Below are positions 49,803-57,497 of a DNA stretch of 64,000 nt, one piece after another. This stretch comes from VSJD01 sp041653875 (GTDB lineage Bacteria; Verrucomicrobiota; Kiritimatiellia; JAAZAB01). The stretch lies in NCBI GenBank assembly GCA_041653875.1, contig JBAZEM010000008.1, forward strand, positions 31,599-95,598. Direction: 5' to 3'. Position numbers and translations under genes: made by a program. Each line of letters starts with the position of its first letter. Position 1 is the stretch's first letter. The notes under the pieces are model-generated. The model saw only the letters and a program-made list of their open reading frames with translations. It searched no databases and was not told the DNA's origin.

Positions 49803-49973
49803 TTTTTCTGGCATCGCTTGACTGCGATGAAAAGTCGGGGCGGTGAGATTTTCCGCCAGCCTGCCCGCCATAGCTTTATGCGACGGCGGGAGGCGGATCC
49901 GCCTACGGCGGAGAACTCACTGATTTTTTCTGGCATCGCTTGACTGCGATGAAAAGTCGGGGCGGTGAGATTT
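49803..49973. repeat. 49-bp perfect direct repeats containing the tRNA-Pro 3' end
   Basis: Positions 49803-49851 and 49925-49973 are identical (tttttctggcatcgcttgac through ggtgagattt). The right copy includes the last 17 nt of the tRNA-Pro gene; the left copy is a displaced tRNA 3' fragment. A 61-bp palindrome interrupts the left fragment at 49852-49912, after which tRNA-like sequence (gaactcac) resumes. Confidence 0.93.
49852..49912. mobile_element. 61-bp palindromic element (tccgcc / ggcgga termini) inside a tRNA fragment
   Basis: The element starts tccgccagcctgcccgcc and ends ggcggatccgcctacggcgga. On either side the tRNA-Pro sequence is contiguous (gagattt, then gaactcac), so both boundaries can be read almost to the base, with no obvious target-site duplication. 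Relatives of 30 bp with the same termini are at 20921-20950 and around 29881-29912. Confidence 0.85.
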
Positions 49974-50030
49974 GAACTCACGACTTTTTGGACCCGAACC
50001 AAACGCGCTACCAGACTGCGCTACGCCCCG
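49957..50030 (-). tRNA. tRNA-Pro (anticodon CGG)
   Basis: The reverse strand folds as a 74-nt tRNA: acceptor CGGGGCG/CGCCCCG, D-stem GCGC/GCGC with loop AGTCTGGTA, anticodon stem TTTGG/CCAAA with loop TTCGGGT, variable AAGTC, T-stem GTGAG/CTCAC with loop TTCAAAT, discriminator A. CCA is not encoded. Confidence 0.95.
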
Positions 50031-50047
50031 ATAGAAAACAGAAGCCA

Positions 50048-50075
50048 AGCATACTGTTTCCCATCCGGGTGTCAA
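50048..50075 (-). promoter_or_regulatory. Predicted promoter of tRNA-Pro
   Basis: On the minus strand: TTGACA (50070-50075), a 16-bp spacer and TATGCT (50048-50053). The predicted start is about 10 bp upstream of the tRNA. Confidence 0.72.
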
Positions 50076-50100
50076 CTGATTTCATTTTTAGAGAATACCG

Positions 50101-50129
50101 TTGACAAAACGGAGTGTATTTTCCATGCT
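50101..50129 (+). promoter_or_regulatory. Predicted promoter of pfp
   Basis: TTGACA (50101-50106), a 17-bp spacer and CATGCT (50124-50129), followed by a leader of about 55 nt ending in TTTTTAGGAGCGAACC before the ATG at 50190. It diverges from the tRNA-Pro promoter. Confidence 0.65.
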
Positions 50130-50189
50130 GACCGCCGTTTTGAAATCAGGATTCAGTTCGACAACCCCTGTTATTTTTAGGAGCGAACC

Positions 50190-51404
50190 ATGACTCAGTT
50201 ACTCAAGGGCAACATGCTGATTGCGCAAAGCGGCGGACCTTCAATGGTCATCAACCAAAGCCTGGTGGGCGCGGTCCTGGAGGCCAGGAAGCACAGGGCA
50301 ATCCAGGGTGTTTATGGTTCCCTGCACGGCATCAAGGGCGTGCTGGATGAGAAGATGATCGACCTGCGCAAGGAATCCAAGGCCAACCTGGAAGCGGTCG
50401 CGGTGACGCCGTCATCGGCCTTGGGCAGTGTGCGCAAGAAACCAACCGAAGAGGAATGTCTCGAGATTTTCGGCATTATGCTGAAATACGATATCCGCTA
50501 TTTCTTTTATATCGGCGGGAACGATTCGGCCGAAACCACGCATATCATCAACGAGCATGCCCGCAAGATCAATTACGCGTTCCGCTGTTTCCATATCCCC
50601 AAGACGATCGACAACGACCTGCTCGAGAACGATCACACCCCCGGTTTTGGCAGCGCCGCCAAGTTTGTGGCCTGCGCCGTCATGGGCGGCGATCTCGACA
50701 ATCGGGCGCTGCCGGGTGTCAAGATCGACGTGGTCATGGGACGGCATGCCGGCTTTCTGACCGCCGCCGCGGCCCTCGGACGAATCAATCCGGACGACGG
50801 GCCGCACCTGATCTACCTGCCGGAAAGACCGTTTTCGATGAAGCAATACGTCGAAGATGTCAAACGGGTTTATGAAAAATTGGGCCGTTGTGTCGTGGTC
50901 GTATCCGAGGGGATTTCCGATGCCGAAGGCTCGGCCATTGCCGCCAAGTTCACCACCGAAACCGATTCCCATGGCAACGTCCAGCTCAGCGGCACCGGGG
51001 CGCTCGGCGACCTGTTGGCCAATGAGATCAAGACGCAGACCAAGATCACCCGCGTGCGCGCCGACACCTTCGGTTATCTTCAGCGCTCTTTCCCGGGGAT
51101 TATTTCCGGGATGGATGCCCGCGAGGCGCGGCAGGTCGGCGAACTGGCCGTGCGCTGGGCGGTCGGCAAGGATTCGGATGGGTCCGTCGCCATCCGCCGC
51201 AAGCCGGGCAAGAAATACGCCGTGTTTTTCGAGCGCGTGCCGCTCAAAGCCGTGGCCAAGACTACCCGCCACATGCCGGATAACTTCATTAATAAGGCGG
51301 GTAATGATGTGACGCCGGCCTTCCTGGAATATGCCCGGCCGATCGTCGGTCCCTTGCCCAAAGTCGCGCAGTTTAAGCGCGTGCGCGTGCCGGTCATTGG
51401 CTGA
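50190..51404 (+). CDS. pfp: Pyrophosphate-dependent 6-phosphofructokinase
   Basis: A 404-residue cytoplasmic phosphofructokinase of glycolysis and gluconeogenesis. The phosphate-binding start is IAQSGGPSMVINQ. Two diagnostic positions indicate PPi rather than ATP as phosphoryl donor. GGNDS (109-113) has Asp where ATP enzymes have Gly (GGDGS), and PKTIDND (137-143) has Lys where ATP enzymes have Gly. The substrate motif MGRHAGFLTAAAALG is intact. It has a strong AGGAG site and its own promoter. Confidence 0.93.
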   Translation: MTQLLKGNMLIAQSGGPSMVINQSLVGAVLEARKHRAIQGVYGSLHGIKGVLDEKMIDLRKESKANLEAVAVTPSSALGSVRKKPTEEECLEIFGIMLKYDIRYFFYIGGNDSAETTHIINEHARKINYAFRCFHIPKTIDNDLLENDHTPGFGSAAKFVACAVMGGDLDNRALPGVKIDVVMGRHAGFLTAAAALGRINPDDGPHLIYLPERPFSMKQYVEDVKRVYEKLGRCVVVVSEGISDAEGSAIAAKFTTETDSHGNVQLSGTGALGDLLANEIKTQTKITRVRADTFGYLQRSFPGIISGMDAREARQVGELAVRWAVGKDSDGSVAIRRKPGKKYAVFFERVPLKAVAKTTRHMPDNFINKAGNDVTPAFLEYARPIVGPLPKVAQFKRVRVPVIG

Positions 51405-51414
51405 TTGCCATTAT

Positions 51415-52017
51415 TCAATCCGCTGCCAGGCGGCTTTCATGCAGGAGAGTGTAGCTCGGTCCCTGGGGCGCCAGCGCGCTTTTCACCAGGCGCACGTTTT
51501 GGATCTCCAAGGTCCCGAATGGCAGGTCCTTGTAAGGTTCCATGGCCTTTATCAGGTTCTGGACCCGGCGCGAGGAGCGTACCCGGCCGATCGTCAAGTG
51601 CGGGTTGAAAGGCTTGGCGTCGGTATAAATCCCCGTCTGTTTTGCGGCTTCCGCGATTTCGTTTTGCAGAGCCAGAAGCGGTTGCAGGTTGCCTGTCAGG
51701 CCGGCCCAGATCGTCCGGGGCGATTGCGTCCGGCCGAAATAACCAAGGCCTTTAACTTCCAGCGCGCAGGGGCGATAAGCCGCCGCGATGCCATCGGCGG
51801 CGGCGGCAAGCTCCGACGCCTGCGATTCGAATACCGCGCCCAGGAAGAGGATTGTGAGATGGATATTGACCGGCGCCACCCAGCCGATGTCCGCGCCCGC
51901 CTGTTTTAGCCGCTCCTGAATCCCGGCCAGTTTGTCCCGGACGGCTTCGCCGATGTCCGCAGCCACAAAGGTCCGGATCGGAGGAGCGTCCGGGATTGGT
52001 TCACGTGGTGTGTTCAT
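51415..52017 (-). CDS. thpR: RNA 2',3'-cyclic phosphodiesterase (ThpR, 2H family)
   Basis: A 200-residue 2H phosphoesterase, also called 2'-5' RNA ligase. Both catalytic HxTx motifs are present: H53-LTI in VNIHLTILFLG and H140-LTI in FNPHLTIGRVR. RTFVAADIGEAVRDKL is the usual N-terminus. It acts on RNA 2',3'-cyclic phosphate ends. Its start lies 17 bp inside the O-antigen ligase gene, giving coupled translation with an unrelated protein. Confidence 0.92.
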   Translation of the reverse strand: MNTPREPIPDAPPIRTFVAADIGEAVRDKLAGIQERLKQAGADIGWVAPVNIHLTILFLGAVFESQASELAAAADGIAAAYRPCALEVKGLGYFGRTQSPRTIWAGLTGNLQPLLALQNEIAEAAKQTGIYTDAKPFNPHLTIGRVRSSRRVQNLIKAMEPYKDLPFGTLEIQNVRLVKSALAPQGPSYTLLHESRLAAD

Positions 52018-53386
52018 TGTCCGTTGTTTTCATCAGCGCCAGGGCGACGGGAATCAGCCAGAACTGGGCCATCAGGACGATATTGTCGGGATAATCGCCC
52101 AGCCCGTACAGGTGGATGAAACAAAAAACAAGCCCCACTGTCCCCGGCAGGAGCCGGTCGGTGAAAGTTGGCTGGGCAAACACGCAGCGCCACAGGCCGT
52201 GGGCCAGGATTAGCCAGGCTATGAAATTCAAAATCAAGCCCGGCCAGCCGAATTCGAACAGCAGTTTCAGCCAGAATTGATGCGGGTGCGGGTAATGGAA
52301 TATGGACTTCGGGGGATGTGTGCTGTAATACACCGCCTCGAAATTCCGCTTGCCGTAGCCGTAACCCACCCACGGCCGTTGTCGCGCCAGATCCCAGGTA
52401 TGCCTCCAAACCGTGACGCGCTCGCTGAAATTTGTCATGCTCTTTTTTTCCAGGAACCGGGGATTGACGTGTTCGATATTGACGAACAGAGCCAGGCCGG
52501 CCAGCAGGACGACAAGGAACCCCAGCAGTTTTATGCCCCGTCCGGGAACCAGGGATAAGGCGCCTACGCAAGTCAGCGCAAACGCGATTTGCGGTCCGCG
52601 CGAGGCCAGGATAACCAAGTAGGCCAGTCCGACCAAAATTCCCAGAAGACAGCCTGAGACGGACGGCAGACCGGAGAAAATTGACGACGGACGACGGATG
52701 ACAGACGACGGACCGGAGAAGACGGACCCTCCTTCGCCCGAGCGCTTCGGAGGGCAAGCGACGGACGACGGATCGGAGCGAACACCGGACGACGGACGAC
52801 AGGTGCGTTCTGCGATAGCGTGGAACCCGTGCTGGAAGAACACGAAGATCGAGGCGCCCGCCATCATGCTGGCCACGTTCGAGTGGTTTAAAATAAACGG
52901 CTTGAAGATATGCGCCTGGGCCAGCAGGTTCGGACCGAGGCAGACCGTCAACCGGATTAAATCATAGCCCAGAACGCAGGTAATGGCCGCGGCGCTGTAA
53001 AAGAGCGCCGCCTCGATTTTTGCGCGCGTATTGAAAATGACCGGAATGGCGAAAGCGCCGGCAATAATTTTGAACAGGCCGCTGAAGTCACGCAAGGAAA
53101 GCGCCGGATGCGTGGAAAACGGCAGTGCGCAAGCCATGTAGAGCAGAATCGCAACGAAGGCGATCCCCGCCGGCTGTTTCCAGGCGCGCGCGCCGCGGTG
53201 GGCGTGTGCCAGGGCGAATAAAAAAGCGCCGTACACCAGGATATCCTGGACGACCGTGGCCGACAATTTCCAGACGATAATCCCGGTCGCCGTCCAAACC
53301 GCGAATTGCGCCGGCGGTGTGCGCCGGAACCAATCCGCGAATCGTTTAAAAATGGACATGCGATCCATGACGTTTCCAACAATCAT
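52001..53386 (-). CDS. O-antigen ligase family protein with in-frame tandem-repeat insertion
   Basis: A 461-residue polytopic protein (about 11 helices) of the Wzy/WaaL/RfaL superfamily. The large periplasmic loop has RVTVWRHTWDLARQRPWVGYG then HPPKSIFHYPHPHQFWLKLLF. The H-x-H near HPHPHQFW and arginines before it fit the ligase pattern. Residues about 195-244 (SSGVRSDPSSVACPPKRSG and neighbours) are encoded by a tandem repeat and break a loop between helices. It would transfer or polymerise polyprenyl-linked glycan on the periplasmic face, matching the glycan genes at 36-50 kb. Confidence 0.85.
   Translation of the reverse strand: MIVGNVMDRMSIFKRFADWFRRTPPAQFAVWTATGIIVWKLSATVVQDILVYGAFLFALAHAHRGARAWKQPAGIAFVAILLYMACALPFSTHPALSLRDFSGLFKIIAGAFAIPVIFNTRAKIEAALFYSAAAITCVLGYDLIRLTVCLGPNLLAQAHIFKPFILNHSNVASMMAGASIFVFFQHGFHAIAERTCRPSSGVRSDPSSVACPPKRSGEGGSVFSGPSSVIRRPSSIFSGLPSVSGCLLGILVGLAYLVILASRGPQIAFALTCVGALSLVPGRGIKLLGFLVVLLAGLALFVNIEHVNPRFLEKKSMTNFSERVTVWRHTWDLARQRPWVGYGYGKRNFEAVYYSTHPPKSIFHYPHPHQFWLKLLFEFGWPGLILNFIAWLILAHGLWRCVFAQPTFTDRLLPGTVGLVFCFIHLYGLGDYPDNIVLMAQFWLIPVALALMKTTDNEHTT
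52657..52801. repeat. Tandem repeat (gacggacgacgga) inside the O-antigen ligase gene
   Basis: Roughly 145 bp of degenerate ggacgacggacgac words, with an embedded palindrome (ccttcgcccgagcgcttcgg) at 52731-52755. It stays in frame with the surrounding gene and codes for serine-, proline- and arginine-rich residues. Confidence 0.88.
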
Positions 53387-53498
53387 TCGCGGACTTATGC
53401 CGCGTTAATGTCTTTGTAGCCGCGCGCCCGTGAGGGCGTGGATTCCCGGTCTGCCCGAGTGTCGCTCAGTGAGCGTCGGCCTTTTGTCCGACAGCTTT

Positions 53499-54383
53499 TC
53501 AGTGTGTCCGTTCCGTGATGAACCGGGCCAGGGCGGCCAGCGGTTCCTGAGGGCCTGACAAGGTGTCAAGCGCCGCGAGGGCATCCTGTTTTAATTGCTC
53601 CGCCCGTTTCCGGGCGGCCGCCAATCCGTGCACGGCGACATACGTCATTTTGCCGCGCTGCCGGTCACTGCCGGCGGCTTTGCCCAGGGTGGCGGCCGTT
53701 GACGTTTCGTTCAGTATATCATCCACAATTTGGAAGGCCAGACCGATGGCGTCGCCATAGGCGGTCAAGGCCGCCAAGGCCTTGTCGCCGGCGCCGCCGG
53801 CGATGCCGCCCATGCGCGCCGCGGCGCGCAGGAGCGCGGCAGTCTTATGGCGATGGATGTAATCCACCGTGTCGGGGTCGGCCGCCCGGCCTTCGGCGGC
53901 CAGGTCTTCGGCTTGTCCGCCAACCACGCCCCGGCTTCCCGCGGCGTATGCCAGTTCCAAACTGAGTTGATTCGGCGGGTAGGGCGGCGGGGCGCACACT
54001 TCCGCCAGCCATTCGAACGCCAGGGTTAACAAGGCGTCGCCGGCCAGAATGGCATTGGCCTCGCCTGCCGCGATATGCAGGGTGGGGCGGCCGCGGCGCA
54101 GATCGTCGTCATCCATACTGGGGAGGTCATCGTGAATCAGGGTATAAGTGTGCAGGATTTCGATGGCCAGGGCGGCGGCGAGCGCCGTGTCGTTGGTTGG
54201 GCCGATAGCTTCCGCGGCCGCCAGGCACAGGAGCGGCCGCAGGCGCTTGCCGCCGGCGAACACGCTGTAGCGCATGGCCTTGTGGAGCGCCGCGGGCCGT
54301 TCGGTTTCGGCCGGCAGGCGCCGGTCCAGCGCGGTGTCGATCGACCGGATGTTATTGTCTATGTAATGTTGCAGATCGAACAT
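53499..54383 (-). CDS. ispA: Polyprenyl synthetase (farnesyl/geranyl diphosphate synthase type)
   Basis: A 294-residue trans-prenyltransferase that condenses IPP with allylic diphosphates. GGKRLRP (44-50) binds IPP. The first Asp-rich motif is DDLPSMDD (85-92), with the four-residue spacing of bacterial FPPS. The second motif reads DDILN (221-225), with Asn in place of the last Asp of DDxxD. The length fits short-chain synthases. IspG (14.2 kb) supplies precursors in the same pathway; undecaprenyl carriers for the glycan genes are one downstream use. Confidence 0.92.
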   Translation of the reverse strand: MFDLQHYIDNNIRSIDTALDRRLPAETERPAALHKAMRYSVFAGGKRLRPLLCLAAAEAIGPTNDTALAAALAIEILHTYTLIHDDLPSMDDDDLRRGRPTLHIAAGEANAILAGDALLTLAFEWLAEVCAPPPYPPNQLSLELAYAAGSRGVVGGQAEDLAAEGRAADPDTVDYIHRHKTAALLRAAARMGGIAGGAGDKALAALTAYGDAIGLAFQIVDDILNETSTAATLGKAAGSDRQRGKMTYVAVHGLAAARKRAEQLKQDALAALDTLSGPQEPLAALARFITERTH

Positions 54384-54439
54384 GTCTCAATCCACGCCCA
54401 CGCGCGGGGGCGCTATAAGTAACTTCTCGGAGCCGGAAT

Positions 54440-54482
54440 TCATTTTATTCTGTATCCTGAATTCTGACTACCTGAATTGTTG
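54440..54482. repeat. Solo end of the 185-bp MITE-like element
   Basis: The words ttttattctgtatcctgaat and tctgactacctga match the end of the MITE-like element (compare 58340-58380) without the rest of it. It may be a deletion remnant or an independent terminal fragment. Confidence 0.75.
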
Positions 54483-54630
54483 CTTTTATAATATGACAAA
54501 ACGGGTGGAAATGACAGCGAATATTACGCCCATGTTCCGATGCGGAATGAGGGATTGAATTATTTGGGGCATGGTATATCATGGCGCCGTCGATTGTTAT
54601 TGATTTAAAAGGGAGGAAAGAGCACCAGTT

Positions 54631-54942
54631 ATGCCAACCTACGAATACGAGTGTCGCGACTGTCATCACCAATTCGAACTCTTTCAGAGTATCACGGCCA
54701 AACCCATTACCAGTTGTCCGAAATGCAAAAAAAACAAGCTTCGACGGCTGATTGGACGCGGGGCTGGGATTATTTTTAAAGGCTCCGGATTTTACCAGAC
54801 GGATTACCGCAGCGACCACTACCGGAAGCAGTCGGCGGCGGACAAGCCCAGTGCGGATACGAGCAAGTCCGCGTCCAAAGGCGCCGTCAAGGCCGCTGGT
54901 CCGGCCAAAACGGAAAAAACCGGCGCGGCCGCCAAAGCCTGA
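54631..54942 (+). CDS. FmdB-family zinc-ribbon protein
   Basis: A 103-residue protein. MPTYEYECRDCHHQFELFQS, with C8, C11, C29 and C32, forms the zinc ribbon. GRGAGIIFKGSGFYQTDYRS is the extended FmdB core. An Ala/Lys/Ser-rich tail (about 68-103) is probably disordered. GGGAGGAAAGAGC precedes the ATG. It is a paralogue of the shorter protein at 27773. The function is unknown. Confidence 0.9.
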   Translation: MPTYEYECRDCHHQFELFQSITAKPITSCPKCKKNKLRRLIGRGAGIIFKGSGFYQTDYRSDHYRKQSAADKPSADTSKSASKGAVKAAGPAKTEKTGAAAKA

Positions 54943-54966
54943 ACCGATCATTGGTGTCTAAAAATA

Positions 54967-55055
54967 TTCCCTCTCCCTTGGGAGAGGGTTAGGGTGAGGG
55001 GAAATGCTGACTATGGCGCCCCCTCGCCTCGGTCCTCTCCCCAGGGAGAGGATGA
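54967..55055. repeat. Palindromic ccctctcccttgggagaggg repeat
   Basis: Two facing copies of a ccctctccc..gggagagg hairpin, with ggttagggtgagggg between them, match an intergenic repeat type widespread in proteobacteria and other phyla (from memory). It is a possible terminator for the FmdB gene. Confidence 0.8.
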
Positions 55056-55117
55056 GTCGTAAATCGACAACTTATCGATGATGTAGTTGCATAAGATATA
55101 CTGGGCTGAAATCCATT

Positions 55118-55879
55118 ATGATCCGATGTCGGCAATGCGGATATGAGAATGCATTAGGCCGTATCTTCTGCGTTCAGTGCCGGTCCAAACTGGACATCCA
55201 CGCGCTTGACAATAAGGCTTTTGACGAGCCGGAATTCAAGCCGCGCGGCGGGCGGGGCCGGCGTCTGGTGTGGCTGGCGCTTTTTGCGGGGATCGCCGCC
55301 GGCGCCGCGTTAGCCTTGTGGCCGGCGCCGTTGGAAGGCCGTAAAGCAACCGGGGCGGATGGCCAGCGGGCGCGCAAAAAAATCATGTTGCTGGCAAATG
55401 GATCGCCCCCGGCGTCACAATTATTTGGCGAGCGTGAAATCAATGCCTATCTGGGTCTCCTTTTGCGCAATGTCCCTTCGCCCCGGATTCAGGACTCGGG
55501 AAAAACCGTGCTGCAGGCGGTCGAGGTGGCCATCCATCCTAATGCCATTACGATCGCGGCGGCATCCGTATGGGGGCCGGTAACGGTCGGATCGCTTAAG
55601 TTGGGGCCGTGGAACCTGACCAGCCAGATAACCGTGGTTCCCGAACGGGATCCACGCGGGTTCCAGTGGAAGATAAGAAGCGGGCGGATCGGACATCTGC
55701 CGTTGCCGGGTCCGCTAAGCGCCCCGGCGACTGCCGCCATGCGCCCGCTCTTGGGCGCGAGCTTTCGGGAACGCGCCTTGCTCGCGCATGTGACCAATCT
55801 GGAGCTTGAGGAAGGACAAGTCACCGTGACGGTAAAAACGGGTCCTGGCGGGACCCCTGACCGAGGATTTAGTCGATGA
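55118..55879 (+). CDS. Zinc-ribbon membrane protein of unknown function
   Basis: A 253-residue protein. Residues 4-22 form a CxxC-x11-CxxC zinc ribbon (CRQCGYENALGRIFCVQCR). A basic linker and one transmembrane helix (about 49-67, LVWLALFAGIAAGAALAL) follow, then a periplasmic domain of about 180 residues with no recognised family. The last four bases overlap the start of argH. Homologues with this layout often stand near secretion or envelope genes, but I cannot name a function. Confidence 0.65.
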   Translation: MIRCRQCGYENALGRIFCVQCRSKLDIHALDNKAFDEPEFKPRGGRGRRLVWLALFAGIAAGAALALWPAPLEGRKATGADGQRARKKIMLLANGSPPASQLFGEREINAYLGLLLRNVPSPRIQDSGKTVLQAVEVAIHPNAITIAAASVWGPVTVGSLKLGPWNLTSQITVVPERDPRGFQWKIRSGRIGHLPLPGPLSAPATAAMRPLLGASFRERALLAHVTNLELEEGQVTVTVKTGPGGTPDRGFSR

Positions 55880-57267
55880 AAAAAATTATCTCGAAACACA
55901 CCATGGTCGGAACGATTCGAGACGATGTCCTGGCTTATACGGCGGGCAAGGATGTGGAGCTGGATGCGAGCCTGGTGGATGCCGACTGTATTGGCTCCGC
56001 GGCGCATGTGACCATGCTGGCCGGATTGCCGTTGCGCCCCGAAATCTTTTCGGCGCGCGCCGGCGCCCGAATCGTGACCGAACTGGTCCGGATTATGCGT
56101 CGGGCGCGCAGCGGCGCCTTTGCCATCACGCTCCGGGATCAGGATGTGCACTTGGCGGTGGAAAACGAATTAACCCGCCGGCTCGGCGAACTGGGCCGCA
56201 AAATCCATGCCGGCCGCAGCCGCAACGACCAGGTGGCCGTGGATTTGCGCCTGTTTGCCAAAGAGCAATTGCTGGCGGCGATCGAGGAAGCCTTGGCGCT
56301 GGGCGCGGAATTGCTCGGCCAGGCGCGGCGGAATCGCGGAGTGCCCATGGTGGGGCGGACCCATCTCCAGCCGGCTATGCCCAGTTCGGTTGGACTATGG
56401 GCCTCAGCCTACACGGAAGACCTGCTTGACGATGTCCGTCTGTTGAAAGGCGCCTACGATCTGAACGATCAGTGTCCCTTGGGATCGGCCGCCGGTTATG
56501 GCGTCCCTCTGCCGCTTGACCGCCAACGGGTGGCGGACCTCCTGGGGTTCCGTCGTCCAATCCATAATGTCCTGCACGCCGCCAACAGCCGCGGCAAAAT
56601 AGAAAGTGTCATCCTGTCGGCCTTGAGCCAGGCCATGATAACTCTTTCGCGGCTGGCCGAGGATCTTTTGCTGTTTACGATGCCGGAATTCGGTTATTTC
56701 AGTTTGCCGCCGGACATGTGCACCGGGAGCAGTATTATGCCGCAGAAGAACAACCCGGACGTGCTGGAGCTGGCGCGGGCGCGCGCGGCGCGGGTCATGG
56801 CGTGCTCCCAGGCGGTTATGGATATTGTCAAAGGCCTGCCCAGCGGTTACAACCGCGACCTGCAGGAAGCCAAGGAACCCTTTATGCTGGGGCTGGAAAT
56901 GACGCGCGCCACTCTTCGGATCATGGCGCCGCTGGTCGCCGGCTTGAAAGTCAACCGGGAGGCTTTGCGGCGGGGATTCACTCCGGCGGTATTTGCCGCC
57001 GACCACGCCTTGAGCCTGGTCGCCCGCGGGATGCCTTTCCGGGACGCCTATCATTATGTCAAGAAACATCTGGCGGAATTGGAGGGTCTCGACCCGGCCA
57101 AGTCCATTGCGCCGAAAACGCATCTCGGCGCCACGGCGGGGTTGGATTTCGCCGGCATGGCCCGCCAGCTTGCCGCCGAACGGGCTTTCGTTTCCGCTGA
57201 AAAACGCCGGTTTTTCAAGGCCATTTCCAGGCTGTTGCACGCGCCGTATCCGATGGAGGCAGGGTGA
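55876..57267 (+). CDS. argH: Argininosuccinate lyase
   Basis: A 463-residue enzyme of the fumarase/aspartase superfamily that releases arginine and fumarate in the last arginine step. The signature GSSIMPQKNNPDV (about 290-302) carries the catalytic serine loop, and GRTHLQPAMPSSVGLWA carries the catalytic histidine. HAGRSRNDQVAVDLRLF is the substrate-binding block. The N-terminus (MKKIISKHTMVGTIRDDVLAY) differs from the usual KLWGGRF start, marking a divergent branch. Its ATG overlaps the previous stop (ATGA). Confidence 0.93.
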   Translation: MKKIISKHTMVGTIRDDVLAYTAGKDVELDASLVDADCIGSAAHVTMLAGLPLRPEIFSARAGARIVTELVRIMRRARSGAFAITLRDQDVHLAVENELTRRLGELGRKIHAGRSRNDQVAVDLRLFAKEQLLAAIEEALALGAELLGQARRNRGVPMVGRTHLQPAMPSSVGLWASAYTEDLLDDVRLLKGAYDLNDQCPLGSAAGYGVPLPLDRQRVADLLGFRRPIHNVLHAANSRGKIESVILSALSQAMITLSRLAEDLLLFTMPEFGYFSLPPDMCTGSSIMPQKNNPDVLELARARAARVMACSQAVMDIVKGLPSGYNRDLQEAKEPFMLGLEMTRATLRIMAPLVAGLKVNREALRRGFTPAVFAADHALSLVARGMPFRDAYHYVKKHLAELEGLDPAKSIAPKTHLGATAGLDFAGMARQLAAERAFVSAEKRRFFKAISRLLHAPYPMEAG

Positions 57268-57294
57268 TGAATATTCCGTTGTAGGCGATAAGTA

Positions 57295-57316
57295 TGCCAA
57301 CAGTTATTTGTTGGCA
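57295..57316 (+). terminator. Hairpin downstream of argH
   Basis: A perfect 8-bp stem (tgccaaca / tgttggca) with loop gttatt lies 27 bp after the argH stop. It has no T-run, so it may be a weak terminator or an RNA-stabilising hairpin. Confidence 0.4.
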
Positions 57317-57384
57317 ACACGCGGAAGAAAATCCGTGACAATTTAACGGGATCAGGCTATGTTTATTCGCGAGAAGGAAAACAC

Positions 57385-57414
57385 TTGCACTGGGCTTGGA
57401 TTCCGGTGCATATT
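57385..57414 (+). promoter_or_regulatory. Predicted promoter of the NYN gene
   Basis: TTGCAC (57385-57390), an 18-bp spacer and CATATT (57409-57414), with transcription predicted near 57421, just before a terminator-like hairpin. Confidence 0.5.
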
Positions 57415-57425
57415 AAACAGAGTTA

Positions 57426-57484
57426 ATTACCCCCCACGGGATCAGTGCCGGAAACGGCGCCTCCCGTGGGGTTATCTTTTTTCA
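57426..57484 (+). terminator. Terminator-like hairpin in the NYN gene leader
   Basis: Arms accccccacggga (57429-57441) and tcccgtggggt (57462-57472) form a long GC-rich stem around cagtgccggaaacggcgcc, itself partly paired. The stem is followed by tatctttttt. The next gene starts only 14 bp after the T-run, with AGGAGG right behind it. The structure could end the argH transcript or attenuate the NYN transcript. Confidence 0.65.
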
Positions 57485-57497
57485 GGAGGTCCACGGT

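Noticed and set aside
49803..49973. A current integrative element at tRNA-Pro
   Set aside because: No integrase or cargo lies between the repeats; only 73 bp separate them. At most this is a scar.
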